A program made the translations under genes and the position numbers. From contig CP109468.1 in the NCBI GenBank assembly GCA_036227345.1, positions 5,704,001 to 5,768,000 of the forward strand: 64,000 nucleotides of DNA, written 5' to 3'. Of this stretch, positions 23,476 to 32,081 are shown one piece after another. Below the pieces are notes generated by a model. The model was given only the letters and a program-made list of their open reading frames with translations. It had not been told where the DNA came from and searched no databases. Numbering within the stretch: the stretch's first letter is position 1; every line of letters begins with the position of its first letter. Origin of the DNA: Streptomyces sp. NBC_01463. GTDB taxonomy: Bacteria; Actinomycetota; Actinomycetes; Streptomycetales; Streptomycetaceae.

Positions 23476-25995
23476 GTGTCTCCTGCACCAAGAAAGCGCT
23501 CCCACGCCCTGCGGACGGTACTTCCGCTCCTGCTGTCGATGATCGGAGTACTGCTGTACGGGGCGGCGACGGCGCAGGCCGCCGGCGCCACGCTCGAAGC
23601 GGAGTCCGCCCAGCTGTCCGGTGGCGCCGCCGTCTCCACCGAACACCCCGGCTACACGGGCGGCGGCTTCGTCGGCGGCTTCACCGACGCCAACAAGGGC
23701 TCCGCTTCGGTCTCGTTCACCGTGCGGTCCGAGGCGGCCGGCGCCGGGTCCATAGCCGTCCGGTACGCCAACGGCACCACCGCCACGATGACGCTCAGCC
23801 TGTACGTCAACGGCGAACGGGTCCGCCAGGCCGGGCTCCCCGCCACCGCGAACTGGGACACCTGGGCCACCCACGAGGAAGCGGTCACCTACAAGGCGGG
23901 CGACAACACCGTCGCCTGGACGTTCACCGCGTCCGACAGCGGCAACGTCAACCTGGACAACGCCACCCCGGTCACCCCCACCACCCCCACCGACCCGGGG
24001 CCCACCACCCTGACCCACCAGGCCGAGGACGCCTTCGTCTCCGGCGGCGCGTCGAAGGCCACCACCGCCACCGGCTACGAGGGCAGCGCCTACCTGGCCG
24101 GCCTCACCACCGCCGGGGCCCGTGCCGTCTTCTCCGTCGACGCCCCCGCGGCCGCCACCTACCCGCTGACCGTCCGCTACCGCACCACGGACAGCGCCGC
24201 GGCCACCACCACCCTCCAGGCCAACGGCACGACCGTCCGCCGCCTCACCCTGCCCGGCACCGGCGGCGCCTGGGCGACCGCCGACACCGACGTCCCGCTG
24301 CGCACCGACCTCAACACCGTCGCCCTGCGCACCGCAACCGGCGACAACGGCGGCTACCAGCTCGACGGCATCACGGTCACCGGCTCCACCCCCTCCGCGA
24401 CCCGCGGCGCCACCCTCCCGTACACCGGCTACGAGGCCGAGAGCGGCAGCACCAACGCCACCACCATCGGCCCCGACCGCACCTACCTCTCCGTGCCGTC
24501 CGAGGCATCCGGCCGCAAGGCCGTCGTCCTCGACAGCAGCGGCGACTACGTGCAGTTCACCCTGACGAAGCCCGCCAACGCGCTGACCCTGCGCTACTCC
24601 CTGCCGGACAACGCGGCCGGCACCGGCACGGACGCCACGCTCAGCGTCTACGCCGACGGCACCGAGATCGAGGACCTGCCGCTCACCTCGAAGTACAGCT
24701 GGGTGTACGGCGGCTACCCCTACAACAACGACCCCTCCCAGGGCTCCGGCCACCACTTCTTCGACGAGACCCGCACCCTGCTCGGCCGGGAGCTGCCGGC
24801 CGGCACCGTGCTGAAGTTCCAGAAGGACTCCGGCGACACCGCCGCCTCCTACACCCTGGACCTCGTCGAGACCGAGACCGCACCGGCCGCGCTCACCATG
24901 CCCGCCACCGGCTTCGTCTCCGCCACCACCCTCGGCGTCACCCCGGACGACTCCTCGGACGACACCTCCGCCCTCAACTCCGCGCTCGCCACCGCCACCT
25001 CGCAGGGCAAGGGGCTCTGGCTGCCCTCGGGGACGTACGACATCTCCGGCCACATCGACCTCACCGGGGCCGATCTGCGCGGCGCCGGGCAGTGGCACAC
25101 CGTGCTGCGCGGCAAGAACGGCAAGGGCGGGCTCTTCGGCCGCGGCGGCACCAGCAACGTCCAGGACCTGATGATCGCCGGAGACGTCTCCTACCGCGAC
25201 GACGCCAACTTCGACGCGGCCGTGGAGGGCGACTTCGGCAACGGCTCGACCCTGCAGAACCTCTGGATCGAGCACACCAAGGTCGGCCTCTGGATCGACG
25301 CCCCCACCACCGGCCTCCTCGCCACCGGGCTGCGCATCCGGGACACCTTCGCCGACGGCGTCAACCTCCACAAGGGCACCACCGGCAGCGAGGTCTCCCA
25401 GTCCAGCGTCCGCAACACCGGCGACGACGGGCTCGCGATGTTCTCCGAGTCCCAGGCGGTCACCGACTGCGTCTTCCGCTTCAACACCGTGCAGGTCCCG
25501 CTGCTCGCCAACACGGTCGGCATCTACGGCGGCCACGCCAACCGGGTCGAGGACAACCTCCTCGCCGACACGGTTACCGGCTCCGCGGGCATCGCGATCA
25601 GCAGCCGGTTCGCCCCCGTGCCGTTCAGCGGAACCACGTCGGTCCAGCGCAACACCCTGACCCGGACCGGCGGTTACGAACCCAACTGGCAGAGCAAGCT
25701 CGGCGCCCTCTGGATCTACGCCGACTCCTCCGACATCACCGCACCCGTCCTGCTGAAGGACAACGACATCCTCGACAGCACCTACAGCGGCCTGCTCATC
25801 AGCTGGCAGAAGAACATCAGCGCCCTCACCGTCGACGGCCTGGAGATCGACCGGGCCGGCTCGTACGGCATCGAGATCAACTCCGCGGGGGCCGGCACCT
25901 TCACCGGCGTCACCGTCAGCGGCGCCACCGACGGCGGGCTCTCCGCCGCGGGCGGCTTCGCGATCACCCGAGGCACCGGCAACACCGGCTGGTAG
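23476..25995 (+). CDS. Secreted GH87 alpha-1,3-glucanase/mycodextranase with CBM35-type modules
   Basis: 839 aa, GTG start with AGGAAGGA upstream. Signal peptide 1-36. Two beta-sandwich modules of CBM35/CBM6 type (about 37-155 and 177-295), joined by a TPTTPTDPGP linker, precede a third sandwich beginning PYTGYEAESG. The last half is a right-handed beta-helix starting GVTPDDSSDDT. GH87 catalytic aspartates fit D627 (FADGVNLHKG) and D650/D651 (NTGDDGLAMFS). Family members cut alpha-1,3 linkages in mutan or alternating alpha-1,3/1,4 linkages in nigeran of fungal walls. It sits between the importer and an alpha-glucosidase and likely makes the imported oligosaccharides. Confidence 0.83.
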   Translation: MSPAPRKRSHALRTVLPLLLSMIGVLLYGAATAQAAGATLEAESAQLSGGAAVSTEHPGYTGGGFVGGFTDANKGSASVSFTVRSEAAGAGSIAVRYANGTTATMTLSLYVNGERVRQAGLPATANWDTWATHEEAVTYKAGDNTVAWTFTASDSGNVNLDNATPVTPTTPTDPGPTTLTHQAEDAFVSGGASKATTATGYEGSAYLAGLTTAGARAVFSVDAPAAATYPLTVRYRTTDSAAATTTLQANGTTVRRLTLPGTGGAWATADTDVPLRTDLNTVALRTATGDNGGYQLDGITVTGSTPSATRGATLPYTGYEAESGSTNATTIGPDRTYLSVPSEASGRKAVVLDSSGDYVQFTLTKPANALTLRYSLPDNAAGTGTDATLSVYADGTEIEDLPLTSKYSWVYGGYPYNNDPSQGSGHHFFDETRTLLGRELPAGTVLKFQKDSGDTAASYTLDLVETETAPAALTMPATGFVSATTLGVTPDDSSDDTSALNSALATATSQGKGLWLPSGTYDISGHIDLTGADLRGAGQWHTVLRGKNGKGGLFGRGGTSNVQDLMIAGDVSYRDDANFDAAVEGDFGNGSTLQNLWIEHTKVGLWIDAPTTGLLATGLRIRDTFADGVNLHKGTTGSEVSQSSVRNTGDDGLAMFSESQAVTDCVFRFNTVQVPLLANTVGIYGGHANRVEDNLLADTVTGSAGIAISSRFAPVPFSGTTSVQRNTLTRTGGYEPNWQSKLGALWIYADSSDITAPVLLKDNDILDSTYSGLLISWQKNISALTVDGLEIDRAGSYGIEINSAGAGTFTGVTVSGATDGGLSAAGGFAITRGTGNTGW

Positions 25996-26069
25996 CCCCG
26001 TCCGGTGCGGGCGGCCCGCCCCTGACGGCGGCCGCCCGCACCACCCCTTTGACCGAGCAAGGAGTCTCA

Positions 26070-27683
26070 GTGACCCACTGGTGGCGGCACGCCGCGATCT
26101 ACCAGATCTACGTACGCAGCTTCGCGGACGGCGACGGGGACGGCACCGGCGACCTCGCCGGGGTCCGCGACCGGCTCCCGTACCTGCGGGAACTCGGCGT
26201 GGACGCCCTGTGGTTCAACCCCTGGTACACCTCACCGATGGCCGACGGCGGCTACGACGTGGCCGACTACCGCGACATCGACCCGCTCTTCGGCACCCTC
26301 GCCGAGGCCGAGCAGCTGATCACCGAGGCCCACGGCCACGGCCTGCGGGTGCTCGTCGACCTGGTTCCCAACCACTGCTCCGACCAGCACGTGTGGTTCC
26401 GGGCCGCGCTCGCCGCGGGCCCCGGCTCGCCGGAGCGCGAGCGCTTCTGGTTCGTCCCCGGCCGGGGCGAGGACGGCGAACTGCCCCCCAACGACTGGAT
26501 CTCCTACTTCGGCGGCAGCGCCTGGACGCGGGTCACCGAGGCGGACGGCACCGCGGGCCCCTGGTACCTGCACATGTTCGCCCCCGAGCAGCCCGATCTG
26601 AACTGGGAGCACCCCGAGGTGCGGGCCGAGTTCGAGGACATCCTGCGGTTCTGGCTCGACCGGGGCGTCGACGGCTTCCGCATCGACGTCGCGCACGGGC
26701 TGGCCAAGAAGCCGGGACTCCCGGACGTCGGCCCCGACCCCGACATCACCGACCTGCCCTACCAGGACTGCGACGCCGTCCACGACATCTACCGTGCCTG
26801 GCGCAAGATCCTCGACTCCTACGACGGCGACCGGACGTTCGTCGGCGAGGTCTGGCTGCCGGCCGCCGAGCAGACGGCCCGCTACCTGCGCCCGGACGAG
26901 CTGCACTCGGCGTTCAACTTCGACCTCCTGTGCTGCCCGTGGGACGCGGCCGCCCTGCGCGGAGTCGTCGACGCCACGTTCGCCGGGCACGCACCGGTGG
27001 GGGCGCCGCCGACCTGGGTGCTGTCCAACCACGACACCATCCGTCATGTCACGCGCTACGGACGCGAGGACACCTCGTTCGACATGGGCGACAAGCGGCT
27101 GCGCGACCCGAGCGACCCGGCTCTCGGCCGTCGCCGGGCCCGGGCCGCGGCGCTGCTCACGCTGTCCCTGCCGGGCGGGGTGTACGTGTACCAGGGCGAC
27201 GAGCTGGGCCTGCCCGAGGTCCAGGACCTCCCCGACGCGCTGATCCAGGACCCGACGTTCGTCCGGTCCGGCGGCAGGGACCGGGGCCGTGACGGCTGCC
27301 GCATCCCGCTGCCGTGGTCGGCCGACGGGACCTCGCTCGGCTTCTCCCCGGCGGGCGCGGCCGCGCCGTGGCTGCCGCAGCCCGCGGACTGGGCGGCGCT
27401 GAGCGTGTCGGCGCAGGATGCCGACCCGGACTCCTTCCTCGCCCTCTACCGGGCCGCCCTGGCCCTGCGGCGCGAGCGGCTGACCGCGCTCCCGGAGGAG
27501 GTGACGTGGGTGGACGCGGGCCCGGACACGGTGTGCTTCGACCGGGGCGCCTCGTTCCGCTGCCTGGTGAACCTGGGCGATCCGGTGACGCTGCCGCCGG
27601 AGGCGAGGGTGCTGCTGGCCAGTGCGGAGCTGGACGAGGCGGGGATGCTGCCGCGCGACACGGCGGTGTGGTTGTCGCTGTAG
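26070..27683 (+). CDS. GH13 alpha-glucosidase (intracellular)
   Basis: 537 aa. GTG 26070 has AAGGAG 5 nt upstream. There is no signal peptide, so it acts on imported sugar. GH13 regions are complete: DLVPNHCSDQH, GFRIDVAHGL (nucleophile D206), FVGEVWLP (acid/base E260) and LSNHDTIRH (D322). The QPDLNWEHPEVR and QGDELGLPEVQDLPD segments resemble alpha-glucosidases of the oligo-1,6-glucosidase/GH13_30 group rather than amylases. It would convert nigero- or maltooligosaccharides to glucose. The linkage preference needs assay. Confidence 0.88.
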   Translation: MTHWWRHAAIYQIYVRSFADGDGDGTGDLAGVRDRLPYLRELGVDALWFNPWYTSPMADGGYDVADYRDIDPLFGTLAEAEQLITEAHGHGLRVLVDLVPNHCSDQHVWFRAALAAGPGSPERERFWFVPGRGEDGELPPNDWISYFGGSAWTRVTEADGTAGPWYLHMFAPEQPDLNWEHPEVRAEFEDILRFWLDRGVDGFRIDVAHGLAKKPGLPDVGPDPDITDLPYQDCDAVHDIYRAWRKILDSYDGDRTFVGEVWLPAAEQTARYLRPDELHSAFNFDLLCCPWDAAALRGVVDATFAGHAPVGAPPTWVLSNHDTIRHVTRYGREDTSFDMGDKRLRDPSDPALGRRRARAAALLTLSLPGGVYVYQGDELGLPEVQDLPDALIQDPTFVRSGGRDRGRDGCRIPLPWSADGTSLGFSPAGAAAPWLPQPADWAALSVSAQDADPDSFLALYRAALALRRERLTALPEEVTWVDAGPDTVCFDRGASFRCLVNLGDPVTLPPEARVLLASAELDEAGMLPRDTAVWLSL

Positions 27684-27696
27684 GACGCGGAAAGAT

Positions 27697-27739
27697 GTCC
27701 TCAATCGCCGGACGGGCTTGATTTTCGGCGATTGAGGAC
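27697..27739. terminator. Terminator between GH13 gene and iclR; carries dispersed Streptomyces repeat
   Basis: 14-bp perfect stem (27697-27710 with 27726-27739) around a 15-nt loop, between convergent genes. The left arm plus loop is a copy of the dispersed intergenic repeat CCTCAATCGCCGGACGGGCT that recurs at 46249-46386. Confidence 0.7.
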
Positions 27740-27761
27740 GACGCGGGACGGGCCCGTCCGG

Positions 27762-28520
27762 TTACAGGGCCAGTGACAGGAGTACCGGTGCCGCTCGGCG
27801 GTTCAGCGCGTCCGCTGCCGCGCGCAGGCGGTGGGCGTCCTCGACCGGGAGGGACAGCGCCAGGCAGCCCGCCGACGAACCCGCCGTCAGCGGCACCGCC
27901 GCGCACACCGTGCCGACGGCGTACTCCTGGAGGTCGAGCACCGGCACGGTCGCCGGCTGGCTGTCCAGCTTGGAGAAGAGGACCTTCTCGCTGGTGATGG
28001 TCCGCGACGTCAGCCGGGCGATCTTGTGCCGCGAGAGATGGTCGCGCCGCCCGTTCTGGTCGAGCTGGGTCAGCAGGCACTTGCCGATCGCCGAGGCGTG
28101 CGCCGTCGAGCGGAAGTCCACCCACTCGTTGACCGCGGGCGTCAGCGGGCCGTCGGCGTACTGGGTGACCCGGATCTCGCCGTCCACGTACCGGCTGATG
28201 TAGACCGCGGCGCCCACCGAGTCCCGCAGCTGCACCAGCGTCTCCTGGAGCTTGGCCTCCAGAGCCTGTCTGCGGGCCGCACCGGAGCCCAGGAGCAGCA
28301 GCGAGGCGCCGATGACATAGGCGCCGTCGGCGATCTGCTCGACGTACCCCTCGCGGCGCAGTGTCAGCAGCAGAGAGGTCAGATGCCCGACGGGCAGGCC
28401 CGTCTCCCGGGCGATCTGGGTGTCCGTCACACCGTTGCCGTGCTTGGAGACCGTTTCGAGAACGCGAAGGGCGTACTGCACCGAATGGAACGGTGCGGTC
28501 GGTTCGGGCTTCAACGCCAC
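27762..28520 (-). CDS. IclR-family transcriptional regulator
   Basis: 252 aa, GTG start with GGGGGA upstream. An N-terminal winged HTH (FHSVQYALRVLETVSKHG ... TDTQIARETGLPVGHLTSLLLTLRREGYV) is followed by the IclR effector domain (FRSTAHASAIGKCLLTQLD, PVLDLQEYAVGTVCAAVPL). Such regulators sense small carbon compounds or, in Streptomyces, amino-acid status. It lies between the alpha-glucan operon and the ehu genes and could control either. A palindrome at 28644-28659 lies upstream. Confidence 0.87.
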   Translation of the reverse strand: MALKPEPTAPFHSVQYALRVLETVSKHGNGVTDTQIARETGLPVGHLTSLLLTLRREGYVEQIADGAYVIGASLLLLGSGAARRQALEAKLQETLVQLRDSVGAAVYISRYVDGEIRVTQYADGPLTPAVNEWVDFRSTAHASAIGKCLLTQLDQNGRRDHLSRHKIARLTSRTITSEKVLFSKLDSQPATVPVLDLQEYAVGTVCAAVPLTAGSSAGCLALSLPVEDAHRLRAAADALNRRAAPVLLSLAL

Positions 28521-28643
28521 GGTTTCCCCCTACCAGGTTGTGACCGCAAGCTCTGCCACCACGATAGCCGCCAAGAGCCGGTTGAGGGGCGGGTGTTGGT
28601 GACTCTTCGGGGCGCCCCGGCCCCGTCAGCTGGGGCGCACCCG

Positions 28644-28659
28644 TCCGGCATATGCCGGA
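28644..28659. promoter_or_regulatory. 16-bp perfect palindrome upstream of iclR
   Basis: TCCGGCATATGCCGGA, in the 166-nt spacer between ehuA and iclR. The core GGCATATGCC recurs as TGGCATATGCCA at 39723-39734. It could be a regulator site; nothing in the sequence identifies the protein. Confidence 0.4.
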
Positions 28660-28686
28660 GTCAATGGCGAGCGACGGATGCCGAGG

Positions 28687-29538
28687 TCACAGCACCGCGT
28701 TGAGGAATTCGCGAGTACGTTCGTGCGCGGGATCGGAGAAGATTTTTTCCGGCGAACCCGACTCCACGACCCGCCCGGCGTCGAACATCAGTACCTTCTC
28801 CGACACGTCCCGGGCGAAGTTCATCTCGTGGGTCACGCAGAGCATGGTGATGTCGGTGTTGCGGGCGATATCGCTCAGCAGCTCCAGAACACCCGCCACC
28901 AGCTCGGGGTCGAGCGCCGACGTCACCTCGTCCAGGAGCAGGATCTCCGGCTCCATCGCCAGCGCCCGCGCGATCGCCACCCGCTGCTGCTGGCCGCCGG
29001 AGAGCTGGGAGGGGTGGGCGTCGACCTTCGCGGAGAGCCCGACCAGGTCGAGCAGCTCCCGGGCCCGGGTCTCCGCCTTGTCGCGGTCCATTCCCAGGAC
29101 GTTGACGGGGGCCTCGATGATGTTCTGGAGCACCTTCATGTTCGGGAACAGGTTGAACTGCTGGAAGACCATCCCGATCTTCTTCCGCGCCTCGCGCAGA
29201 TGCTTCTCGGAGGCCGGCTTCAGCGAGCCGTCCGGCGCCTGCATGTGCGTCAGCGGGTCGCCGTTGATCCGGATCACGCCGTCGCTGACCTTCTCCAGCG
29301 TCATCAGCAGCCGCAGGATCGTGGTCTTGCCCGAGCCGCTGGGCCCGATCAGGGTGACGTGCTCGCCGCGGTCGACCGTGAAGTCCAGCTGGTCGAGGAC
29401 CACGTGGTCGCCGTACCGCTTGACGACCTTGTCGAAGCGGACGAGCGGCTGTCCGGAGTCCCGGGGCGCGGGAACCGTGACGACGTCCTCGGGGGCCGTG
29501 GCCGCGGTCTTCTGCAGGGGGGAGGGTTCAGTGGCCAA
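28687..29538 (-). CDS. ehuA: ABC transporter ATP-binding protein EhuA
   Basis: 283 aa polar-amino-acid-type ATPase. It has Walker A GPSGSGKTT, Q-loop FQQFNLFP, signature LSGGQQQR, Walker B ILLLDEVTSALDP and H-loop CVTHEM. A roughly 30-residue N-terminal extension is atypical. It is the last gene of a four-gene operon (binding protein, two permeases, ATPase) and its start overlaps ehuD by 11 nt. The ectoine/hydroxyectoine assignment rests on the binding protein. Confidence 0.85.
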   Translation of the reverse strand: MATEPSPLQKTAATAPEDVVTVPAPRDSGQPLVRFDKVVKRYGDHVVLDQLDFTVDRGEHVTLIGPSGSGKTTILRLLMTLEKVSDGVIRINGDPLTHMQAPDGSLKPASEKHLREARKKIGMVFQQFNLFPNMKVLQNIIEAPVNVLGMDRDKAETRARELLDLVGLSAKVDAHPSQLSGGQQQRVAIARALAMEPEILLLDEVTSALDPELVAGVLELLSDIARNTDITMLCVTHEMNFARDVSEKVLMFDAGRVVESGSPEKIFSDPAHERTREFLNAVL

Positions 29539-30172
29539 GGCGCTTCTCCAGCTTTCGCATCAGGAGTGACGTGGGGTAGCTCGCGACCAGGAAGATCAGT
29601 CCGGCGAGTGTGAACACCTCGGTGTACGCGAAGTGGTCACCCCCGTACTTACGGGCTTCGAAGACCATCTCCTGCACCGTGATCACGGCGAGGAACGGGG
29701 TCTCCTTGAACATCGAGATCGCGTAGTTCCCGAGCGCGGGCAGCACGTTGCGCACCGCCTGCGGCAGGATCACGGCCTGCCAGGTCCGCCGGGACGACAT
29801 GGACAGCGCCCGGCAGGCCTCCCACTGGCCCTTCGGCACCCCGTCGATCCCGGCGCGGTACACCTCGGAGGTGTACGTGGCGTAGTGGATGCCCAGCACC
29901 ACGATGCCGACGGTCAGCGGCTCCACCGAGGTGAACAGCGCGGCCGCGCCCACCAGCTGGACCAGCAGCGGTGTGGAGCGGATGAACTCCATCACCACCT
30001 TCACCGGCACGGTCACGAACCGGGTGGGCGCCCGGCCGGCGACCGCGATGGCCAGCCCGAGCACCGCGGCGACGAGCGTCCCGAGCACCGTGGCCAGCAG
30101 GGTGACCTTGAAACCCTGGAGGAGGAGGGGGAGCGCGTCCCCCGCGGCGTTCCAGTCGAATCCTTCGTTCAC
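29528..30172 (-). CDS. ehuD: ABC transporter permease EhuD
   Basis: 214 aa HisM/EhuD-type permease with about five transmembrane helices. The conserved loop is EACRALSMSSRRTWQAVILPQAVRNVLPALGN. ATG overlaps the ehuC stop by 4 nt (ATGA). It forms the heteromeric channel with EhuC. Confidence 0.83.
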   Translation of the reverse strand: MNEGFDWNAAGDALPLLLQGFKVTLLATVLGTLVAAVLGLAIAVAGRAPTRFVTVPVKVVMEFIRSTPLLVQLVGAAALFTSVEPLTVGIVVLGIHYATYTSEVYRAGIDGVPKGQWEACRALSMSSRRTWQAVILPQAVRNVLPALGNYAISMFKETPFLAVITVQEMVFEARKYGGDHFAYTEVFTLAGLIFLVASYPTSLLMRKLEKRLGH

Positions 30173-30903
30173 CGGGCACCTCCGGCAGCCGGGGCGGTCA
30201 CGGCGCTGCGGGACTTCAGCAGACTGCCCCCGCCGCTCGCCAGGCCGAGCCGCCGCTTGGCGGACCGCTCCAGCAGGTTCATCAGCAGGGTCAGCGCGTA
30301 GGCCAGTACGAAGTAGCAGGCCAGCAGGGTCACATACGCGGTGAGGGTCTCACCCGTACGGGTGCGCAGCTTCTCGATCGCGGTCATCAGGTCGGCCGCC
30401 GAGATCAGCCACAGCAGCGGTGTGCACTTCAGCAGCTGGATCAGGAGGTTGGTGAGGGACGGGATCATCTGCACCCAGGCCTGCGGAAGGATCACCTTCC
30501 GCATCCGGTGCAGGGGCGTCATGTTCAGCGCGACCGCCGCCTCGTACTGGGCCCGCGGCACGGAGTTGATCGCCCCGCGCACCACCTCGGCGCCGTACGC
30601 GCCGTAGTTGAGACCGAAGGCGATGACCCCGCAGAGCAGCGGCGTCAGTTCGTAGCCCGTCAGCGGCGGCATCGCGTAGTAGAGCCAGAACAGCTGGACG
30701 TACAGCGAGGTGCCGCGGAAGAACTCCACGACCACGCGCGAGACGCCGCGCGACAGCAGCAGCCGGCTGATCGACATCAGGCCGAGGACGAAGGACAGGA
30801 ACAGCGCCAGCAGGGCGCCCAGTACGGTGGCTTCCAGGGTCACCCACAGGCCTGAGCGCAGCTGTGGGAGATCGTCGGCGAAGGCCGAGAAGAAATCATT
30901 CAT
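30169..30903 (-). CDS. ehuC: ABC transporter permease EhuC
   Basis: 244 aa permease of the polar amino-acid family. VEFFRGTSLYVQLFWLYYAMPP and the ATPase-docking loop YEAAVALNMTPLHRMRKVILPQ are clear. Its start is 20 nt from the binding-protein stop. Confidence 0.83.
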   Translation of the reverse strand: MNDFFSAFADDLPQLRSGLWVTLEATVLGALLALFLSFVLGLMSISRLLLSRGVSRVVVEFFRGTSLYVQLFWLYYAMPPLTGYELTPLLCGVIAFGLNYGAYGAEVVRGAINSVPRAQYEAAVALNMTPLHRMRKVILPQAWVQMIPSLTNLLIQLLKCTPLLWLISAADLMTAIEKLRTRTGETLTAYVTLLACYFVLAYALTLLMNLLERSAKRRLGLASGGGSLLKSRSAVTAPAAGGAR

Positions 30904-30922
30904 GCGGCGGGCCCCGTCCCTG

Positions 30923-31825
30923 TCAGCCCTTGCACAGATCGGCCGTCTTCAGGGTGGCCGGCGGGAGCTCGGTGGCACCGAAGCCGTAGTCCCGGAGCAG
31001 CTCGACATAGCGGGACTTGTCGGAGATGATCTTCTTCAGCTCGCGGTTGAAGGCGTCCCGCAGCTCCTCGTTGCCCTTGCGGAAGACGGCGCCGCCGGGG
31101 CTGTACTGCTTCACGCCGTCGAGCTCCGGCAGGAAGGCTTCGGTGACCTCGGTCTCCGGGTTGGTCTTCGCCAGCCAGCGCAGCGAGATGCCGGTGAGCA
31201 GGAACGCGTCGACCCGGCCGCCCTTGACCGCGTCCGCGCCGTCCTGCGGCTTCTGCAGCGACTTGATCTTGTCCTTGGCTATCCCCGCGCCCTCGGCGTA
31301 CGAGCCCTCGACCGCGCCCGCCATCACGCCGACGGTGATCCCGGCGGCCTTCGCGGAGGCCAGGTCGGTGACCTTCTTCGGGTTGCCCTTCTTCACCATC
31401 AGCGCGGTCGGCGAGATGAACTCCGGCTCCGAGAAGAGGGCGTTGGAGCAGCGCTCCGGAGTGATGGCCATACCGGCGCTCACCACGTCGTACTTGCTGG
31501 CCTGCAGACCGGGGATCAGCCCGTCCCACTCGGAGAGGGTCGGGCGCAGTTCGTCCACGCCCAGCGCCTTGAAGATCTCCCGGTGCAGGGCGGGCGCCTC
31601 GCCCTTCAGCTCCTTGCCCTCCATGTAGCCGTACGGGGCCTCGTCCGCGTACGCGACCCGGACGAACCCCTGCTTGCGGAGCTTGTCGAGGGCCCCCTCA
31701 CCGTCCGCGGAGTCGGCGCCGGTCTTGCTGCACGCGGTGAGCAGGCCGGGGACGACGAGCAGACCGCCCACGGCTGCCGATCGGTTGAGAAAGCCCCGGC
31801 GGGACAGGTTCGGGAAGTCAGCCAT
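30923..31825 (-). CDS. ehuB: Ectoine/hydroxyectoine-type ABC binding lipoprotein EhuB
   Basis: 300 aa. ATG 31825 is favoured over TTG 31834 because AGGAGA is 9 nt away. The LSRRGFLNRSA Tat-like motif and lipobox GLLTACS show export and lipidation. The segment VAYADEAPYGYMEG, GEAPALHREIFKALGV, LSEWDGLIPGLQASKYDVVSAGM and ITPERCSNALFSEP matches EhuB proteins that bind ectoine and hydroxyectoine. A basic amino acid ligand is the alternative. The 256-nt upstream spacer (31826-32081) should hold the operon promoter; I found no clear operator in it. Confidence 0.82.
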   Translation of the reverse strand: MADFPNLSRRGFLNRSAAVGGLLVVPGLLTACSKTGADSADGEGALDKLRKQGFVRVAYADEAPYGYMEGKELKGEAPALHREIFKALGVDELRPTLSEWDGLIPGLQASKYDVVSAGMAITPERCSNALFSEPEFISPTALMVKKGNPKKVTDLASAKAAGITVGVMAGAVEGSYAEGAGIAKDKIKSLQKPQDGADAVKGGRVDAFLLTGISLRWLAKTNPETEVTEAFLPELDGVKQYSPGGAVFRKGNEELRDAFNRELKKIISDKSRYVELLRDYGFGATELPPATLKTADLCKG

Positions 31826-32081
31826 GGTTCGCAATCTCCTGAAGGGGTCGAACAGTCCGGACAGGGTTAGCGCCTGCCCGATCCCGTACGTCTATGCAGG
31901 AAGAGTTCGCATGTAACCGAACGGTGGCCGGAGGGTGACCTTCCCGTGTCCGATTGCGGGCAGAGTGCGACGGCTCGTGCGCAGCGCGTATTTCGTTGGC
32001 GGGTGCGGTGAATGACGGGGCGTTATGCCCAGATGTCCGTCATGCGAGGGCGAAGTGGGGCGTGGGTGGCCCGGGTTGGGG

